Part shown: piece by piece, positions 8,951 through 19,190 of the stretch
Layout of the letters: each line of letters begins with the position of its first letter
Position numbering within the stretch: position 1 is the stretch's first letter
Origin: Algoriphagus algorifonticola
GTDB taxonomy: Bacteria; Bacteroidota; Bacteroidia; Cytophagales; Cyclobacteriaceae
DNA: 64,000 bases
Reading direction: 5' to 3'
Assembly: GCF_007655305.1 (NCBI RefSeq)
Contig: NZ_VLOG01000037.1
Coordinates: forward strand, 1-64,000
Notes under the pieces: generated by a model
Databases searched by the model: none
Seen by the model: the letters and a program-made list of their open reading frames with translations, nothing else
What the model was told of the DNA's origin: nothing
Made by a program: the position numbers and the translations under genes

Positions 8951-10753
8951 TTAATAAATAAAATTTCCAGCCAGTACATATTCCTGCAGTGCAGGTCTGC
9001 TGATTTCTCCTTTGATATATTTTTCTATCATCAAGGAAGCTGTACTCGCAGCCGCTCTACCTCCCCAGCCAGCATTTTCCACATAAACTGCGATGGCAAT
9101 TTTAGGATCATCTTTGGGAGCAAAAGCCACGAAAACCGAGTGATCTTCACCATGAGGATTTTGAGCTGTTCCGGTTTTTCCGGCAATCACCAAATCTTTG
9201 ATCACGGCTCTATTGGCTGTTCCATAAAGCGCCTCTGCCATTGCATCCTGAATCAAATCGAAATGTCTGGCATCAACTCCCACTTCATTTTTGTATCTAT
9301 ATTGGGCAGGAATCTTAGATGGATCTCCGTCTACTGCTTTGATTAAGTGAGGAGTGTAATAGTATCCCTTGTTTGCAAAAATCGCTGCCAAATTGGCCAT
9401 CTGCAAAGGAGTTACCAGCATCTCTCCCTGTCCAATGGATAAGGAATAAATGGTGGAATATTTCCAGCGACCTTCTCCGTAAATGCGATTGTATAATTTA
9501 CTGGACGGAATATCTCCCCCTTTTTCACCGACAATATCTACTCCCAATGCGGATCCAAGACCGAATTTTAGCACCTTGTCCCTCCAGTCATTTAGGCCAA
9601 TTTCTGTGTCTTTAAAGGTATTGCTGGAAACCTCTCTATTGATGATTTTTCGGAATGCCTGATGATAATAAGGATTACAGGAGTTTCGAATCGCTCCGAA
9701 TAAATTCACAGGCGATGGGTGATTGTGACAGGCTACCAGAGATCTGTTGCAGGCAAAGGTTGTTTCGGGCACAAGGATACCATCCTGCAATCCGATCAGG
9801 CTTTGTACTATTTTGAAAATTGAACCCGGTGGATACATCGCCATAATCGGGCGATTGAACAGAGGCTTTGTCTCTAATCGGTTAAGCCTGGTATAGGTTT
9901 TTCCAAAATCCGATCCTGTCAATTGGTTGGGATCATAAAAAGGGGCTGAAATCATAGCCAAGATTTCTCCAGTCTTTGGTTCGATAGCAACCACAGAACC
10001 AGTTTTACCCTGCATGAGCATTTCACCATAAAGCTGAAGCTCCCGGTCAATTGTGGAGGTTAGATTGATTCCTGCTACGGAAGCGGTATCGTATTCACCA
10101 TCTTTGAAGGGGCCCTTATCGATACCTCTTACATTGACCATTTTGTATTTCACTCCTTTGACTCCCCGGAGCTCTTTTTCATAATAGCGCTCAATTCCGC
10201 TTAAGCCAACATAATCACCTTGAGAGTAATATTTTAAGGTATCACGCTCGAGTTGCCCGGCACTGATTTCTCCAATATATCCCAAAGCGTGTGCAGCAAT
10301 GGGTTCTGGATAAGACCTGACAGATCGGGTCATGATGAACAACCCTGGATAATCGATCAAAAAGTCCTGAATCTTGGCAAAGTCTGTAGTAGAAATCTGC
10401 TTAATCATGGGGGAGGGTTTCACCCATGAATATTTCCTGGCTGCATTATACGATTCTATCAAATGCTCTTTAGTAATTCCAAAAAGCTCTAAAAATCGGG
10501 TGGTATCTTTAACTTGAAATTCCTTGGGTACGACCATCAAGTCGAATATGGGATTATTATAAACCAATAATTTCCCGTTTCGATCATAAATTAAACCTCT
10601 GTAAGGATGGTCTACGACACGCTGAATAGCATTCCGTTCAGCCTTTTTCATAAAGCTGTCATCCACCACCTGAATCATGAATAGTTTTGTCAATAAAACT
10701 GCACCAATCAGGAAAATGAAGATAAGAATAACTACAGGTCTCTGATCATTCAT
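8951..10753 (-). CDS. mrdA: Penicillin-binding protein 2, elongation transpeptidase
   Basis: 600 residues. One N-terminal membrane anchor (residues ~7-28) is followed by the pedestal domain with RGLIYDRNG and then the transpeptidase domain. Active-site motifs are S311-I-F-K (in YPPGSIFK), S358-C-N and KTG (GKTGTAQ, near residue 530). It cross-links peptidoglycan made by RodA during elongation. The start ATG overlaps the mreD stop by one base, implying translational coupling. The length is normal for PBP2. Confidence 0.97.
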   Translation of the reverse strand: MNDQRPVVILIFIFLIGAVLLTKLFMIQVVDDSFMKKAERNAIQRVVDHPYRGLIYDRNGKLLVYNNPIFDLMVVPKEFQVKDTTRFLELFGITKEHLIESYNAARKYSWVKPSPMIKQISTTDFAKIQDFLIDYPGLFIMTRSVRSYPEPIAAHALGYIGEISAGQLERDTLKYYSQGDYVGLSGIERYYEKELRGVKGVKYKMVNVRGIDKGPFKDGEYDTASVAGINLTSTIDRELQLYGEMLMQGKTGSVVAIEPKTGEILAMISAPFYDPNQLTGSDFGKTYTRLNRLETKPLFNRPIMAMYPPGSIFKIVQSLIGLQDGILVPETTFACNRSLVACHNHPSPVNLFGAIRNSCNPYYHQAFRKIINREVSSNTFKDTEIGLNDWRDKVLKFGLGSALGVDIVGEKGGDIPSSKLYNRIYGEGRWKYSTIYSLSIGQGEMLVTPLQMANLAAIFANKGYYYTPHLIKAVDGDPSKIPAQYRYKNEVGVDARHFDLIQDAMAEALYGTANRAVIKDLVIAGKTGTAQNPHGEDHSVFVAFAPKDDPKIAIAVYVENAGWGGRAAASTASLMIEKYIKGEISRPALQEYVLAGNFIY

Positions 10754-11274
10754 TAAATACCCCTCCTTTTTTTAAAAAAAAGCAACTGTACAAGTATAGC
10801 CAAAAGGAAAGTTAAAGTCGAGGAAAAGAAGCTTTTGTTCAATACTCCGAAAAATCCTCCCGTACCCCATTGATCGATTGAGAAAAAGATCAACGAAAAG
10901 AAAAAAATCATAGGTACAGCATAGGTAAAATACCAACCCATACCCATTTCTTTTAGAGTGGGTTCATTACTGTCATCATAGCCTCCCGTGGGGCTGATTA
11001 CCTTCAGCCAATACGGCCTGATAAATCCTATGAATGTAGCTGAAGCTGCATGTATACCCATTGTATCATAGAACATGTCAATAAACAATCCAATTCCAAA
11101 ACTTAACAGAATTAAAGGAATGTGGCCAATGGAAACCGGAAGGGAAAGGATAATTAACAGGTACAGAAAGCATAGAGCTACTCCAAACAGAGCCAGGTTT
11201 TTAAGCAGAAAAATCTGCACGGCGACTAATATTAGTCCCATCAGGAAAAAAGAAATGAAGGTTCTAATATTCAT
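10753..11274 (-). CDS. mreD: Rod shape-determining protein MreD
   Basis: 173 residues, about five membrane segments with few charged residues. Sequence conservation in MreD is low; the call rests on the helix pattern (FLMGLILVAVQIFLLKNLAL, IGLFIDMFYDTMGIHA) and on the position between mreC and mrdA. MreD is an inner-membrane partner of MreC in the elongasome. It overlaps mreC by 11 bp and mrdA by 1 bp. Confidence 0.93.
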   Translation of the reverse strand: MNIRTFISFFLMGLILVAVQIFLLKNLALFGVALCFLYLLIILSLPVSIGHIPLILLSFGIGLFIDMFYDTMGIHAASATFIGFIRPYWLKVISPTGGYDDSNEPTLKEMGMGWYFTYAVPMIFFFSLIFFSIDQWGTGGFFGVLNKSFFSSTLTFLLAILVQLLFFKKRRGI

Positions 11275-12100
11275 TGCGGATCTCTGCTTGTTGATATAAG
11301 GAGTCTAATTCCCCAATCTGAGTATTTTCTACCAGATACACATAATTGATTCTGCTAAAGTCAGCACTCAGTGCAATCAAGATATCCAGATAGTTTTGCT
11401 CTTTTCCAGGGTTAATCTCTTTGATGGTTCCAATTTGTATTCCGCTAGGAAAGATGGAATTGAAACCAGAAGTAATAATTGTATCCCCTACACTTGCCTT
11501 TACGTGTCTAGGTACATAGAGCAATTTTGCCTCGTCCGGATTTTTGCCGTCCCAATTCACCGAACCAAAAACGTCATTAGACTTGATTTTGGAGGATATC
11601 AATAAGCCGGTATTCAATAAGGAAATCCCCACGGAATAATTTTTCGAAACAGTTTTGACTCTTCCCACGACACCATCCTGATTAAAGATTCCCATTCCTG
11701 GCTTTATTCCGTCTTTCTCCCCCTTATTTAAAGTGATATGATTTTGAGCAAAACGAAGAGTTTGACTAATGACTCTGGCGCTCTTGAATTTGAAACTTGC
11801 CTCAAAGGCAGAATCAAGTTCAAAGGTCACGCTGTCAGACGCAGGGTTGATCCGAGTCAGCTTTTCCAGCAACGCAGCGTTTTGTTCTGTCAGTTCCTTA
11901 TTTGCTTCAGCCAAAGTGAAAAAATCCACAACATCGGACTGGGTTTTTAATACGGAACCTGTCAGAGCTGTTGATGAATTAAAGAAAGCTGCACCCTGGG
12001 GGGAATTATTGGAGACAATCATCCAGACTGCCACCACTTCCAGCAAAACAAAAAGAAGAAAAGACCTGAGACTATAAAGGAATTGGAGGATGCGTAGCAT
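11264..12100 (-). CDS. mreC: Rod shape-determining protein MreC
   Basis: 278 residues. One N-terminal membrane segment (FLLFVLLEVVAVWMIV), a short coiled coil near residues 55-75 and then two beta-barrel subdomains. Recognisable stretches are LNKGEKDGIKPGMGIFNQDGVVGRV and DTIITSGFNSIFPSGIQIGTI. MreC bridges MreB and PBP2 from the periplasmic side. It starts 7 bp after the mreB stop and overlaps mreD. Confidence 0.96.
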   Translation of the reverse strand: MLRILQFLYSLRSFLLFVLLEVVAVWMIVSNNSPQGAAFFNSSTALTGSVLKTQSDVVDFFTLAEANKELTEQNAALLEKLTRINPASDSVTFELDSAFEASFKFKSARVISQTLRFAQNHITLNKGEKDGIKPGMGIFNQDGVVGRVKTVSKNYSVGISLLNTGLLISSKIKSNDVFGSVNWDGKNPDEAKLLYVPRHVKASVGDTIITSGFNSIFPSGIQIGTIKEINPGKEQNYLDILIALSADFSRINYVYLVENTQIGELDSLYQQAEIRNEY

Positions 12101-12107
12101 TCAGGTT

Positions 12108-13136
12108 TTAGGTCATCAATACGGTTCTGAAATTCTGTACATTTTTCAATGCAGTGCCCGTTCCTCTTACAACAGCTCTAAGTGGGTCTTCTGCAATGTG
12201 AATTGGAAGTTTGGTTTTCTGATGTAATCGCTTATCCAAACCTTTTAAAAGTGCTCCACCACCTGTCAGGTGAATACCGTTATCATAAATATCAGCGGAT
12301 AGTTCCGGTGGTGCAATTTCCAAAGCTTTGAGAACAGCCTCTTCGATCTTTGAAACAGATTTGTCCAAAGCAAAAGCAATCTCTGAGTAGGAAACCTTAA
12401 TAACCTTAGGGATACCTGTCATTAAATCTCTCCCTCTGATTTCATAGTCTTCGGGAGCATCATCCAATTCGGTCAAGGCAGACCCGATGGCAATTTTTAC
12501 CTTCTCAGCAGACCTCTCACCGATCAATAAATTGTGCTGACGTCTCATGTAATCCAAGATGTCTTTAGTAAATGTATCACCCGCCACACGGATGGACTGG
12601 TCGGCTACAATTCCCGATAAAGCAATCAAAGCAATTTCTGTGGTTCCCCCTCCGATATCTACAATCATAGAGCCCATTGGCTTTTCGATATCAATGCCGA
12701 TACCAATTGCAGCTGCAATTGGCTCAAAAATCATATAGACCTCCTTAGCACCTGCATGCTCAGCCGAGTCACGAACGGCCCTTTTTTCAACTTCAGTAAT
12801 TCCGGAAGGAATACAGATCACCATGCGATGAGATTGAGGAAACATTCCCTTTTTCTGACCGGGAATCATTTTGATCAAACCTCGGATCATCTGCTCTGCA
12901 GCGTAGAAATCAGCAATTACTCCATCTTTTAAAGGACGGATTGTTTTAATATTTTCATGGGTTTTCTCATGCATGTTCATGGCTTCGCGACCAACAGCGA
13001 GCACCCGGTTGTTGGTCTTGTCGATTGCGATGATAGACGGTTCGTCGACCACGATTTTGTCCTTGTGTATGATCAGGGTATTTGCAGTACCTAGGTCAAT
13101 GGCTATATCGCTTGAGAAAAAATCAAATAATCCCAT
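12108..13136 (-). CDS. mreB: Rod shape-determining actin homologue MreB
   Basis: 342 residues, normal MreB length. Actin-fold nucleotide motifs are present: phosphate-1 IDLGTANTLI, phosphate-2 IVDIGGGTTEIALI and adenosine motif HLTGGGALLKGLD. MreB filaments direct side-wall synthesis at the inner membrane. It is the first gene of a five-gene minus-strand operon (mreB, mreC, mreD, mrdA, rodA). The spacing within the operon is from an 11-bp overlap to 7 bp. Confidence 0.98.
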   Translation of the reverse strand: MGLFDFFSSDIAIDLGTANTLIIHKDKIVVDEPSIIAIDKTNNRVLAVGREAMNMHEKTHENIKTIRPLKDGVIADFYAAEQMIRGLIKMIPGQKKGMFPQSHRMVICIPSGITEVEKRAVRDSAEHAGAKEVYMIFEPIAAAIGIGIDIEKPMGSMIVDIGGGTTEIALIALSGIVADQSIRVAGDTFTKDILDYMRRQHNLLIGERSAEKVKIAIGSALTELDDAPEDYEIRGRDLMTGIPKVIKVSYSEIAFALDKSVSKIEEAVLKALEIAPPELSADIYDNGIHLTGGGALLKGLDKRLHQKTKLPIHIAEDPLRAVVRGTGTALKNVQNFRTVLMT

Positions 13137-13213
13137 TTTGTATGATTGGCTTTTTGAAATTGAGGTTTATGGTTTAATATAACATGAATCGATGCATATT
13201 AAACGAGGGTCGG

Positions 13214-13221
13214 CAAAATTA
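13214..13221 (-). promoter_or_regulatory. Possible -7 box for the mreB operon
   Basis: On the minus strand TAATTTTG matches TAnnTTTG exactly, 78 bp upstream of the mreB ATG. No TTG is found at the right distance for a -33 box, so this is a partial match only. Confidence 0.35.
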
Positions 13222-13376
13222 TTATGTTCATCCCATAAAATGCAGTGATTCCCGATATTTTTTGAATTTAAATTTAAGAAATCTCTTGAAGGCAAGTTAA
13301 TTAATCTTTTAGCAATCAATCCTTTTTGGAAAAGACTCCATTACATTTAATTCATTCGCTTGATTTTTAGTGCTAA

Positions 13377-13407
13377 TTGTTTTTCGAATAAAATTATTTT
13401 ACCTTTG
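13377..13407 (+). promoter_or_regulatory. Promoter of rimP-nusA-infB
   Basis: TTG at 13377-13379, a 20-nt spacer and TACCTTTG at 13400-13407 fit the Bacteroidota consensus. The predicted transcription start, near 13414, lies inside the longest rimP open frame. It therefore excludes the start at 13370 and supports one at 13457 or 13466. Confidence 0.7.
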
Positions 13408-13427
13408 TGCCGTATTCGAAAGTTTCT

Positions 13428-13450
13428 GGAGGGGACACCATGTCCCCTCT
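13428..13450 (+). promoter_or_regulatory. Hairpin in the rimP leader
   Basis: GAGGGGACA (13429-13437) and TGTCCCCTC (13441-13449) make a perfect 9-bp stem with a CCA loop, extendable by one G-T pair. It sits ~15 nt after the predicted transcription start and ~7 nt before the first possible rimP ATG. The stem is GC-rich and followed only by TTTC, so it is not a standard terminator. A regulatory or RNA-stabilising role is inferred. Confidence 0.6.
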
Positions 13451-13465
13451 TTCATTATGCATACT

Positions 13466-13939
13466 ATGTCGGATTTAAAAGGAACATTAGCACAAATCGT
13501 TGAGAAGCATCTTCCAGATGAAAGCCACTTCCTTGTGGACTTAAGTTTGGGGCAAAAGGGTAATCAAAGTACCCTCAATATCCTCATTGATGCAGATCAG
13601 GGGGTGACTATTGAGGCTTGTGCCAAGGTAAGCCGGGCGGTTTCAGATGAAATTGAATCGCAGAATTTGATAGAGGATGCATATAGAATAGAAGTTTCTT
13701 CACCTGGAGTGGATTTCCCATTGACCGGCAAGAGACAATATATGAAAAATGTCGGAAGAACACTGAAAGTTTTATTGGTGTCAGGTCAGGAAGTAAAAGG
13801 AAAATTGAAGGAAGCTGACGATGCCAACATCACCATGTTGGTGAGCAAAAAAGAAAAAGGAAAAAAAGCCCAGGAAGAGGAAGTGAGCCTCTCCTATGAA
13901 GACATAAAAAAATCAGTTGTACAAGTATCTTTTAAATAA
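13466..13939 (+). CDS. rimP: Ribosome maturation factor RimP
   Basis: 157 residues from the ATG at 13466 (MSDLKGTLAQIVEKHL); an ATG at 13457 would add MHT. The frame is open from 13370, but the promoter lies inside that part. Conserved RimP features are LNILIDADQGVTIEACAKVS in the N-terminal domain, YRIEVSSPGVDFPLT, and the SH3-like C-terminal domain. RimP binds pre-30S particles and helps their maturation. It leads the rimP-nusA-infB operon, an order conserved across bacteria; nusA starts 5 bp after its stop. Confidence 0.95.
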   Translation: MSDLKGTLAQIVEKHLPDESHFLVDLSLGQKGNQSTLNILIDADQGVTIEACAKVSRAVSDEIESQNLIEDAYRIEVSSPGVDFPLTGKRQYMKNVGRTLKVLLVSGQEVKGKLKEADDANITMLVSKKEKGKKAQEEEVSLSYEDIKKSVVQVSFK

Positions 13940-13944
13940 ATAAA

Positions 13945-15189
13945 ATGGATGCCAAAGTCTTAATAGAATCCTTCGCTGAATTTGCGAGATCTAAAAATGT
14001 GGATCGACCAACCATGATCCGTATTCTGGAAGATGTTTTCAGAGCCATGATTCGCAAGAAGTTTGAAACTGATGAGAACTTCGATGTGACAATCAATGCG
14101 GACAAGGGAGACTTGGAGATTTTCCGTATTCGGGAAATAGTGGATGATAACTCTGAGGATATCTGGGATTTTGATAAAATCAGCTTGACAGATGCCCGTA
14201 AGATCGAACCTGATTTTGAGATCGGTGAAGAGGTATATGAAAAAATCGAATTGGAAGAGTTTGGAAGAAGAGCGGTACAGATGGCTCGTCAGACCCTGAT
14301 CCAAAGAATCAAAGATTTGGAGAAAGATATCCTTTTCAATAAATACGAAGAGCAGGTTGGAGAAATCGTTTCTGCTGAAGTATACCAAATCTTAGGTCGT
14401 GAAGTATTGTTGATGGACGGTGAAGGAAATGAATTGATATTACCTAAAGGAGAACAAATTCCGAAGGATAGATTTAGAAAAGGGGATACCGTAAAGGCAA
14501 TCGTCCACAAAGTGGATATGATGAACGGAAATCCAAAAATTATCCTTTCCAGAACATCTCCGGTTTTCTTGGAAAGACTTTTTGAGAACGAAGTTCCTGA
14601 AGTCTATGATGGCTTGATCACCATCGTAAAAATCGTGAGAGAACCAGGGGAAAGAGCGAAAGTTGCGGTTGAATCCTACGATGATAGAATTGACCCAGTT
14701 GGAGCATGTGTTGGTATGAAAGGTTCCAGAATCCATGCAGTAGTGCGTGAGCTTCAGAACGAAAATATCGATGTGATCAATTTCACAGACAACTTGGACT
14801 TGTATGTTTCAAGAGCATTGAGTCCAGCCAAAGTTTCATCCTTGACGGTCAATGAAGAGACTAAGAGAATTTCTGTTTTCTTGAAGCCAGACCAAGTGTC
14901 TTTGGCAATTGGTAAAGGAGGATATAACATCAAGTTGGCCAGCCGTTTGGTAGGTTACGAAATTGATGTGTTCCGTGAGTTGAACGAAAATGAGGAGGAA
15001 GATGTAGACCTAGCAGAATTCGATGATGAAATCGAAGCTTGGATCATCGATGAGTTGAAGAAAACCGGTTTGGATACGGCCAAGAGTGTTTTGGCACTGA
15101 ATAAAGAAGATTTGTTGAGAAGAACCGAGCTGGAAGAAGGAACAATTGACGAAATATTCAGAATTCTCCGACAAGAATTTGAACAGTAA
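13945..15189 (+). CDS. nusA: Transcription termination/antitermination factor NusA
   Basis: 414 residues. The N-terminal RNA-polymerase-binding domain (residues 1-~130) is followed by an S1 domain (GEIVSAEVYQILGREVLLMDG). Two KH domains come next (GACVGMKGSRIHAVVRELQNE and LAIGKGGYNIKLASRLVGY). The C-terminus is acidic with one short helical repeat, shorter than in E. coli and as usual in Bacteroidota. NusA binds RNA polymerase and modulates pausing, termination and antitermination. Second gene of the operon. Confidence 0.97.
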   Translation: MDAKVLIESFAEFARSKNVDRPTMIRILEDVFRAMIRKKFETDENFDVTINADKGDLEIFRIREIVDDNSEDIWDFDKISLTDARKIEPDFEIGEEVYEKIELEEFGRRAVQMARQTLIQRIKDLEKDILFNKYEEQVGEIVSAEVYQILGREVLLMDGEGNELILPKGEQIPKDRFRKGDTVKAIVHKVDMMNGNPKIILSRTSPVFLERLFENEVPEVYDGLITIVKIVREPGERAKVAVESYDDRIDPVGACVGMKGSRIHAVVRELQNENIDVINFTDNLDLYVSRALSPAKVSSLTVNEETKRISVFLKPDQVSLAIGKGGYNIKLASRLVGYEIDVFRELNENEEEDVDLAEFDDEIEAWIIDELKKTGLDTAKSVLALNKEDLLRRTELEEGTIDEIFRILRQEFEQ

Positions 15190-15250
15190 TGGGTTAAATG
15201 CCCAAATAATTACCCAATTTTAAATAAGATTTCGAAAGAGGTTTTTGCTT

Positions 15251-18034
15251 ATGTCAGAAGAAAAAATGATGCGATTAGGCCAAATAGCCAGAAAACTCAA
15301 CGTGGGTACGGCAACCATCGTCGAGACACTGGCCAAAAAAGGCTTTGATGTGCAGGACAATCCGAATTCTAAAATCAACATGGAGCAGGTAGATATGTTG
15401 ACCAAGGAATTCAAGTCCTCAGCACTTGAAAAGGAAGAGGCTTCCCACCTCTCGATAGGGAAAAGGCATGAAACAGTCTCCCTTGAGACTGAAACCAAGC
15501 CAGAGCCAGCTCCGGAACCAACTCCGGAACCTGCGCCAAAACCTGCGCCTGCACCTGAGGCGAAGAAAGAAGAGCCAAAACCTGCTCCGGCTCCAAGTCC
15601 AGAACCTGAAAAAGTTGCTCCTGAAGCTCCAAAGCTTGAGGGTATCAAAGTTCTAGGAAAAATTGATTTAAATAAGAAGCCGAATCCGGCTCCAAAACCT
15701 GCGGCACCTGCGAAGGCTCCTGAAGTAAAAGCATCACCAAAACCTGAGGCCAGAAAAGAGCCTCAAGCGCCGAAGACAGAAGCAAAACCAGCTCCTAAAC
15801 CGCAACATCAGCAAAAGCCGAAAGAAACTCCTCCTCAACCTAGAGTTGAGAAAAAGGATCAAAAGGAGGTTCAAAAACCAGCTCCGAGTGAATTGATTTC
15901 AGCAAAAGCGGATTCTCTGAAGGGATTAACTGTTTTGGGCAAAATCGAATTGCCGGTTGAAAAATCCAAGAAAAAAGGTGGTCCTGTAGCCTCCTCTGAT
16001 GAAAGAGCCAGAGATAAGAAGCGTCCAAGAAAACGCATTGATAAAAGTGGTGGAAATAGAAATCAGGGGAATAACCAAGGAAATAGAAACCAAGGTCAAA
16101 GGGGAGGTCAAAAAGGAGGACAGCAAGGTAGAACCCAAAAAGCTGAACCTACCCAAAAGGAAATCCAAGATCAAATCAAACAAACTCTTGCTAGACTTCA
16201 GGGTAAAAGCTCAGGAGGCAAAAAGAGCCGAAGAGATAAGAAAGCAGAACGTGATCGTGAGGTTGATGTAGAAAACGAAGAAACCAAAATCCTAAAGGTT
16301 ACTGAATTTATTTCAGCTAATGACCTTGCAGCATTGATGGATTTGTCTGTGAATCAGATTATCTCTGCTTGTATGTCCTTAGGAATGTTCGTTTCTATCA
16401 ATCAGCGACTAGATGCTGAAGCAATTACCATTATTGCTGATGAATTTGGATACGATGTAGAGTTTACCAAATCTATTGAGGACGAAATTGAAGTAGAAGA
16501 GGAAGATTCTGAGGAGGATTTGGTAGAAAGAGCTCCAATTGTCACTATCATGGGTCACGTTGACCATGGTAAAACATCCTTGTTGGATTATATCCGAATG
16601 TCAAAAGTAACTGCGGATGAAGCAGGAGGAATTACACAGCACATTGGTGCATATGATGTAATGACCAAAACAGGGCATAAAATTGCCTTCTTGGATACTC
16701 CGGGTCACGAAGCATTTACCGCAATGAGAGCGAGAGGTGCCAAAATCACTGACGTTGCAATTATTGTAATCGCAGCTGATGATAGTATCATGCCTCAGAC
16801 CAAAGAAGCTATCAACCACGCACAGGTTGCTGGCGTTCCAATGATTTTTGCAATCAACAAAGTGGATAAGCCTAATGCGAATCCGAATAAAATCAAGGAA
16901 GAACTTGCCAATATGAATCTATTGGTAGAAGAATGGGGTGGTAAATACCAATCCCAAGACATCTCTGCCAAAACAGGTCAAGGTGTAGACGAACTCCTTG
17001 AAAAAGTTTTACTAGAGGCTGAAATTCTTGAATTGAAAGCTAATCCTGATAAAAATGCAGTTGGTACAGTGATAGAAGCATCCTTGGATAAAGGCCGAGG
17101 TTATGTAGCTACTATGATGATTCAGGCTGGTACTCTTAAAGTTGGAGACGTCATGCTTGCTGGTCAACATTATGGTCGTGTGAAGGCTATGTTTGACCAC
17201 AAGGGGAAGAAGATGAAAGAAGCTGGACCATCAACTCCTGTACAGGTATTGGGTCTAAGTGGCGCTCCTCAAGCTGGTGATACAGTGAAAGTATACGATT
17301 CTGAGAGAGAAGCACGAGAAATTGCCAACTCAAGAGAACAGATACAAAGAGAGCAAAGCTTAAGAACCAAAAAGCATATTACGTTGGATGAAATCGGTCG
17401 TCGTTTGGCAATTGGTTCATTCAAAGAATTGAACATCATCATCAAAGGTGACGTGGATGGTTCTGTAGAAGCACTTTCGGATTCCTTGTTGAAACTATCC
17501 AAAGAGGAAGTAAAAGTATCCATTATTCATAAAGGTGTAGGACAGATTTCCGAATCCGATGTCTTATTGGCTTCTGCTTCAGATGCGATTATCATCGGTT
17601 TCCAGGTAAGACCTTCTTCCAATGCCAAAAAATTGGCAGAGCAAGAGGAAATCGAAATCCGTCACTACTCCATCATCTACGATGCAATCAATCAGATCAA
17701 GGATGCGATCGAAGGTATGCTTGAGCCTGAGTTTGAAGAGGTGATCACGGGTAATATCCAAGTGAGAGAAGTCTTCAAAATCTCTAAAGTCGGAACGGTT
17801 GCAGGTTCTTACGTAACAGATGGATACATTACCAGAAAAAATAAGATCCGTGTGATCCGAGACGGTATTGTAATTCATGAAGGTGAAATCGATCAATTGA
17901 AGCGATTCAAAGACGATGTAGCTGAGGTAAAAGCTGGTTACGAATGCGGTATTTCCATCAAAAACTTCAATAATATCGAAGTAGATGATACCATTGAAGG
18001 TTATGAGATGAGAGAAATCAAAAGAAAGAAATAA
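15251..18034 (+). CDS. infB: Translation initiation factor IF-2
   Basis: 927 residues from the ATG at 15251 ([19 protein letters not shown]); a TTG two codons upstream is less likely. After an N-terminal helical module there is a long P/A/K/E-rich region (residues ~75-340) with Q/G/R-rich tracts, probably disordered. The GTPase domain starts near residue 430: G1 [10 protein letters not shown]3 DTPGHEAF, G4 NKVDKP. Domains II to IV follow. IF-2 places initiator tRNA on the 30S subunit. It is the last gene of the rimP operon, followed by a terminator. Confidence 0.98.
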   Translation: MSEEKMMRLGQIARKLNVGTATIVETLAKKGFDVQDNPNSKINMEQVDMLTKEFKSSALEKEEASHLSIGKRHETVSLETETKPEPAPEPTPEPAPKPAPAPEAKKEEPKPAPAPSPEPEKVAPEAPKLEGIKVLGKIDLNKKPNPAPKPAAPAKAPEVKASPKPEARKEPQAPKTEAKPAPKPQHQQKPKETPPQPRVEKKDQKEVQKPAPSELISAKADSLKGLTVLGKIELPVEKSKKKGGPVASSDERARDKKRPRKRIDKSGGNRNQGNNQGNRNQGQRGGQKGGQQGRTQKAEPTQKEIQDQIKQTLARLQGKSSGGKKSRRDKKAERDREVDVENEETKILKVTEFISANDLAALMDLSVNQIISACMSLGMFVSINQRLDAEAITIIADEFGYDVEFTKSIEDEIEVEEEDSEEDLVERAPIVTIMGHVDHGKTSLLDYIRMSKVTADEAGGITQHIGAYDVMTKTGHKIAFLDTPGHEAFTAMRARGAKITDVAIIVIAADDSIMPQTKEAINHAQVAGVPMIFAINKVDKPNANPNKIKEELANMNLLVEEWGGKYQSQDISAKTGQGVDELLEKVLLEAEILELKANPDKNAVGTVIEASLDKGRGYVATMMIQAGTLKVGDVMLAGQHYGRVKAMFDHKGKKMKEAGPSTPVQVLGLSGAPQAGDTVKVYDSEREAREIANSREQIQREQSLRTKKHITLDEIGRRLAIGSFKELNIIIKGDVDGSVEALSDSLLKLSKEEVKVSIIHKGVGQISESDVLLASASDAIIIGFQVRPSSNAKKLAEQEEIEIRHYSIIYDAINQIKDAIEGMLEPEFEEVITGNIQVREVFKISKVGTVAGSYVTDGYITRKNKIRVIRDGIVIHEGEIDQLKRFKDDVAEVKAGYECGISIKNFNNIEVDDTIEGYEMREIKRKK

Positions 18035-18054
18035 GTAGAACGCTTATTGATAAG

Positions 18055-18088
18055 AAAAAGGAACGGTGAAAGCTGTTCCTTTTTTATT
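18055..18088 (+). terminator. Intrinsic terminator after infB
   Basis: AAAAAGGAAC and GTTCCTTTTT flank a 10-nt loop and run into a T tract. It ends the rimP-nusA-infB operon, 20 bp after the infB stop. Confidence 0.85.
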
Positions 18089-18096
18089 TTTATGGC

Positions 18097-18291
18097 ATGC
18101 TAGAAGCAATGGTATTCATAGTAAAGATTTTACTGATTTTTTCAGGTATAAATCTAATCTTAGGCTTAATACGGCCCGTATTAGTTCTTTGGTTTCTGGA
18201 TCGTTTTAATAGATGGAAGGTAGTCAAGGTTTATGGCCTAGGGATCCTCGTTTCATGTTTTTTGTTGCTTTTATTGAGAGCAATTTTCTGA
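18097..18291 (+). CDS. Small two-helix membrane protein, unknown
   Basis: 64 residues with two hydrophobic helices (MVFIVKILLIFSGINLILGL and YGLGILVSCFLLLLLRAIF). They are joined by an amphipathic, positively charged stretch (LDRFNRWKVVKVYG). The hydrophobic pattern and the ATG placed just after a terminator argue for a real gene, but I do not recognise the family. A second ATG at 18109 would drop four residues. No function can be given. Confidence 0.5.
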   Translation: MLEAMVFIVKILLIFSGINLILGLIRPVLVLWFLDRFNRWKVVKVYGLGILVSCFLLLLLRAIF

Positions 18292-18554
18292 AAGCATCAC
18301 TGCATAGTTTTTGGAACTATCTAAATAGATATACACCCTTCCGAGGATTATGGATATGCAGGAATGTTTTTATGTTTCTATAGCTAAACTTTTGCCGACC
18401 CTGTTTCATCCTTAACTTACCAAACTCAAATATTTTTTGGCATAATTGGACTAAACAGATAATCATCGCTATTTCTGCTTATCAGGCGGAAATATATTCT
18501 ATGAATTTTGATTTTATCAAAATTTAGCCGGTACTTTCTAAAAATAATATTCAT

Positions 18555-19103
18555 TTGAGATCAGTAGTATCCATATTGCTTTTGGTTTGCTTTGCCAGTT
18601 ATCATTTTGGCTACTATCTATTTTATTATTCTCATCAATACCATTTGGAATCTAAGTGGACTGAGAAAATTTATACAGATCAAGTAGAAGGATTGGAAGA
18701 GCGAATGATGGTCATTCCACTTTCTGCACCTTATATGTCTAATCAGGAGCACTTTCAAAATACAAATACTCGCTTCGAAAAAGACGGCAAATTTTATAGA
18801 GCTATTAAGCAGCGGTACCAAAATGATTCCTTGGAAATTATTTATGTGCCCGATACTGCTAGAAAATCGCTAGAGTCCACTGTTCAAAAATGGATTTCCG
18901 CAGTTACAGATGGCGATTTAGATTCAGAACAGTCAAATTCGAAATCATTCAAAAGCTTTGTAAAAGACTATATTCAAACAGTTTCACATGAGTTTCAAGG
19001 AGTCAATTCAAAGGCTTCTGTTGCTACACTAGGGTTTATTTTTTCACCTTATCAAAATCCATTATACACTTTTGATTCTCCACCTCCCCAACTTTTAGGT
19101 TGA
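18555..19103 (+). CDS. Exported or membrane-anchored protein, unknown
   Basis: 182 residues from a TTG start. The N-terminal hydrophobic segment (VVSILLLVCFASYHFGYYLFYY) may be a signal anchor. The rest is soluble, with a tail rich in P, S and F. No motif is recognised. It lies 87 bp upstream of an outer-membrane barrel gene on the same strand, so the two may work together. The start codon is uncertain, since no ATG is available near the N-terminus. Confidence 0.6.
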   Translation: MRSVVSILLLVCFASYHFGYYLFYYSHQYHLESKWTEKIYTDQVEGLEERMMVIPLSAPYMSNQEHFQNTNTRFEKDGKFYRAIKQRYQNDSLEIIYVPDTARKSLESTVQKWISAVTDGDLDSEQSNSKSFKSFVKDYIQTVSHEFQGVNSKASVATLGFIFSPYQNPLYTFDSPPPQLLG

Positions 19104-19190
19104 ACTTCATCTTAGGGGCTTTTAGCTTCATTTACATCTTTTTAAGGCTTCAGTATCCTGTCGCCTTTTCAACCTATTACGTTATTTATC

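Noticed and set aside
13429-13449. Intrinsic terminator before rimP
   Set aside because: The stem is strong but only three T follow, and it lies directly in front of the start codon of an expressed operon.
13370-13465. Longer rimP start
   Set aside because: It would place the promoter and leader hairpin inside the coding region; RimP homology starts at 13466.
15411-15648. Open frames on the minus strand inside infB rich in Gly/Ala/Ser or Gln/Leu
   Set aside because: They are shadows of the low-complexity P/A/K region of IF-2.
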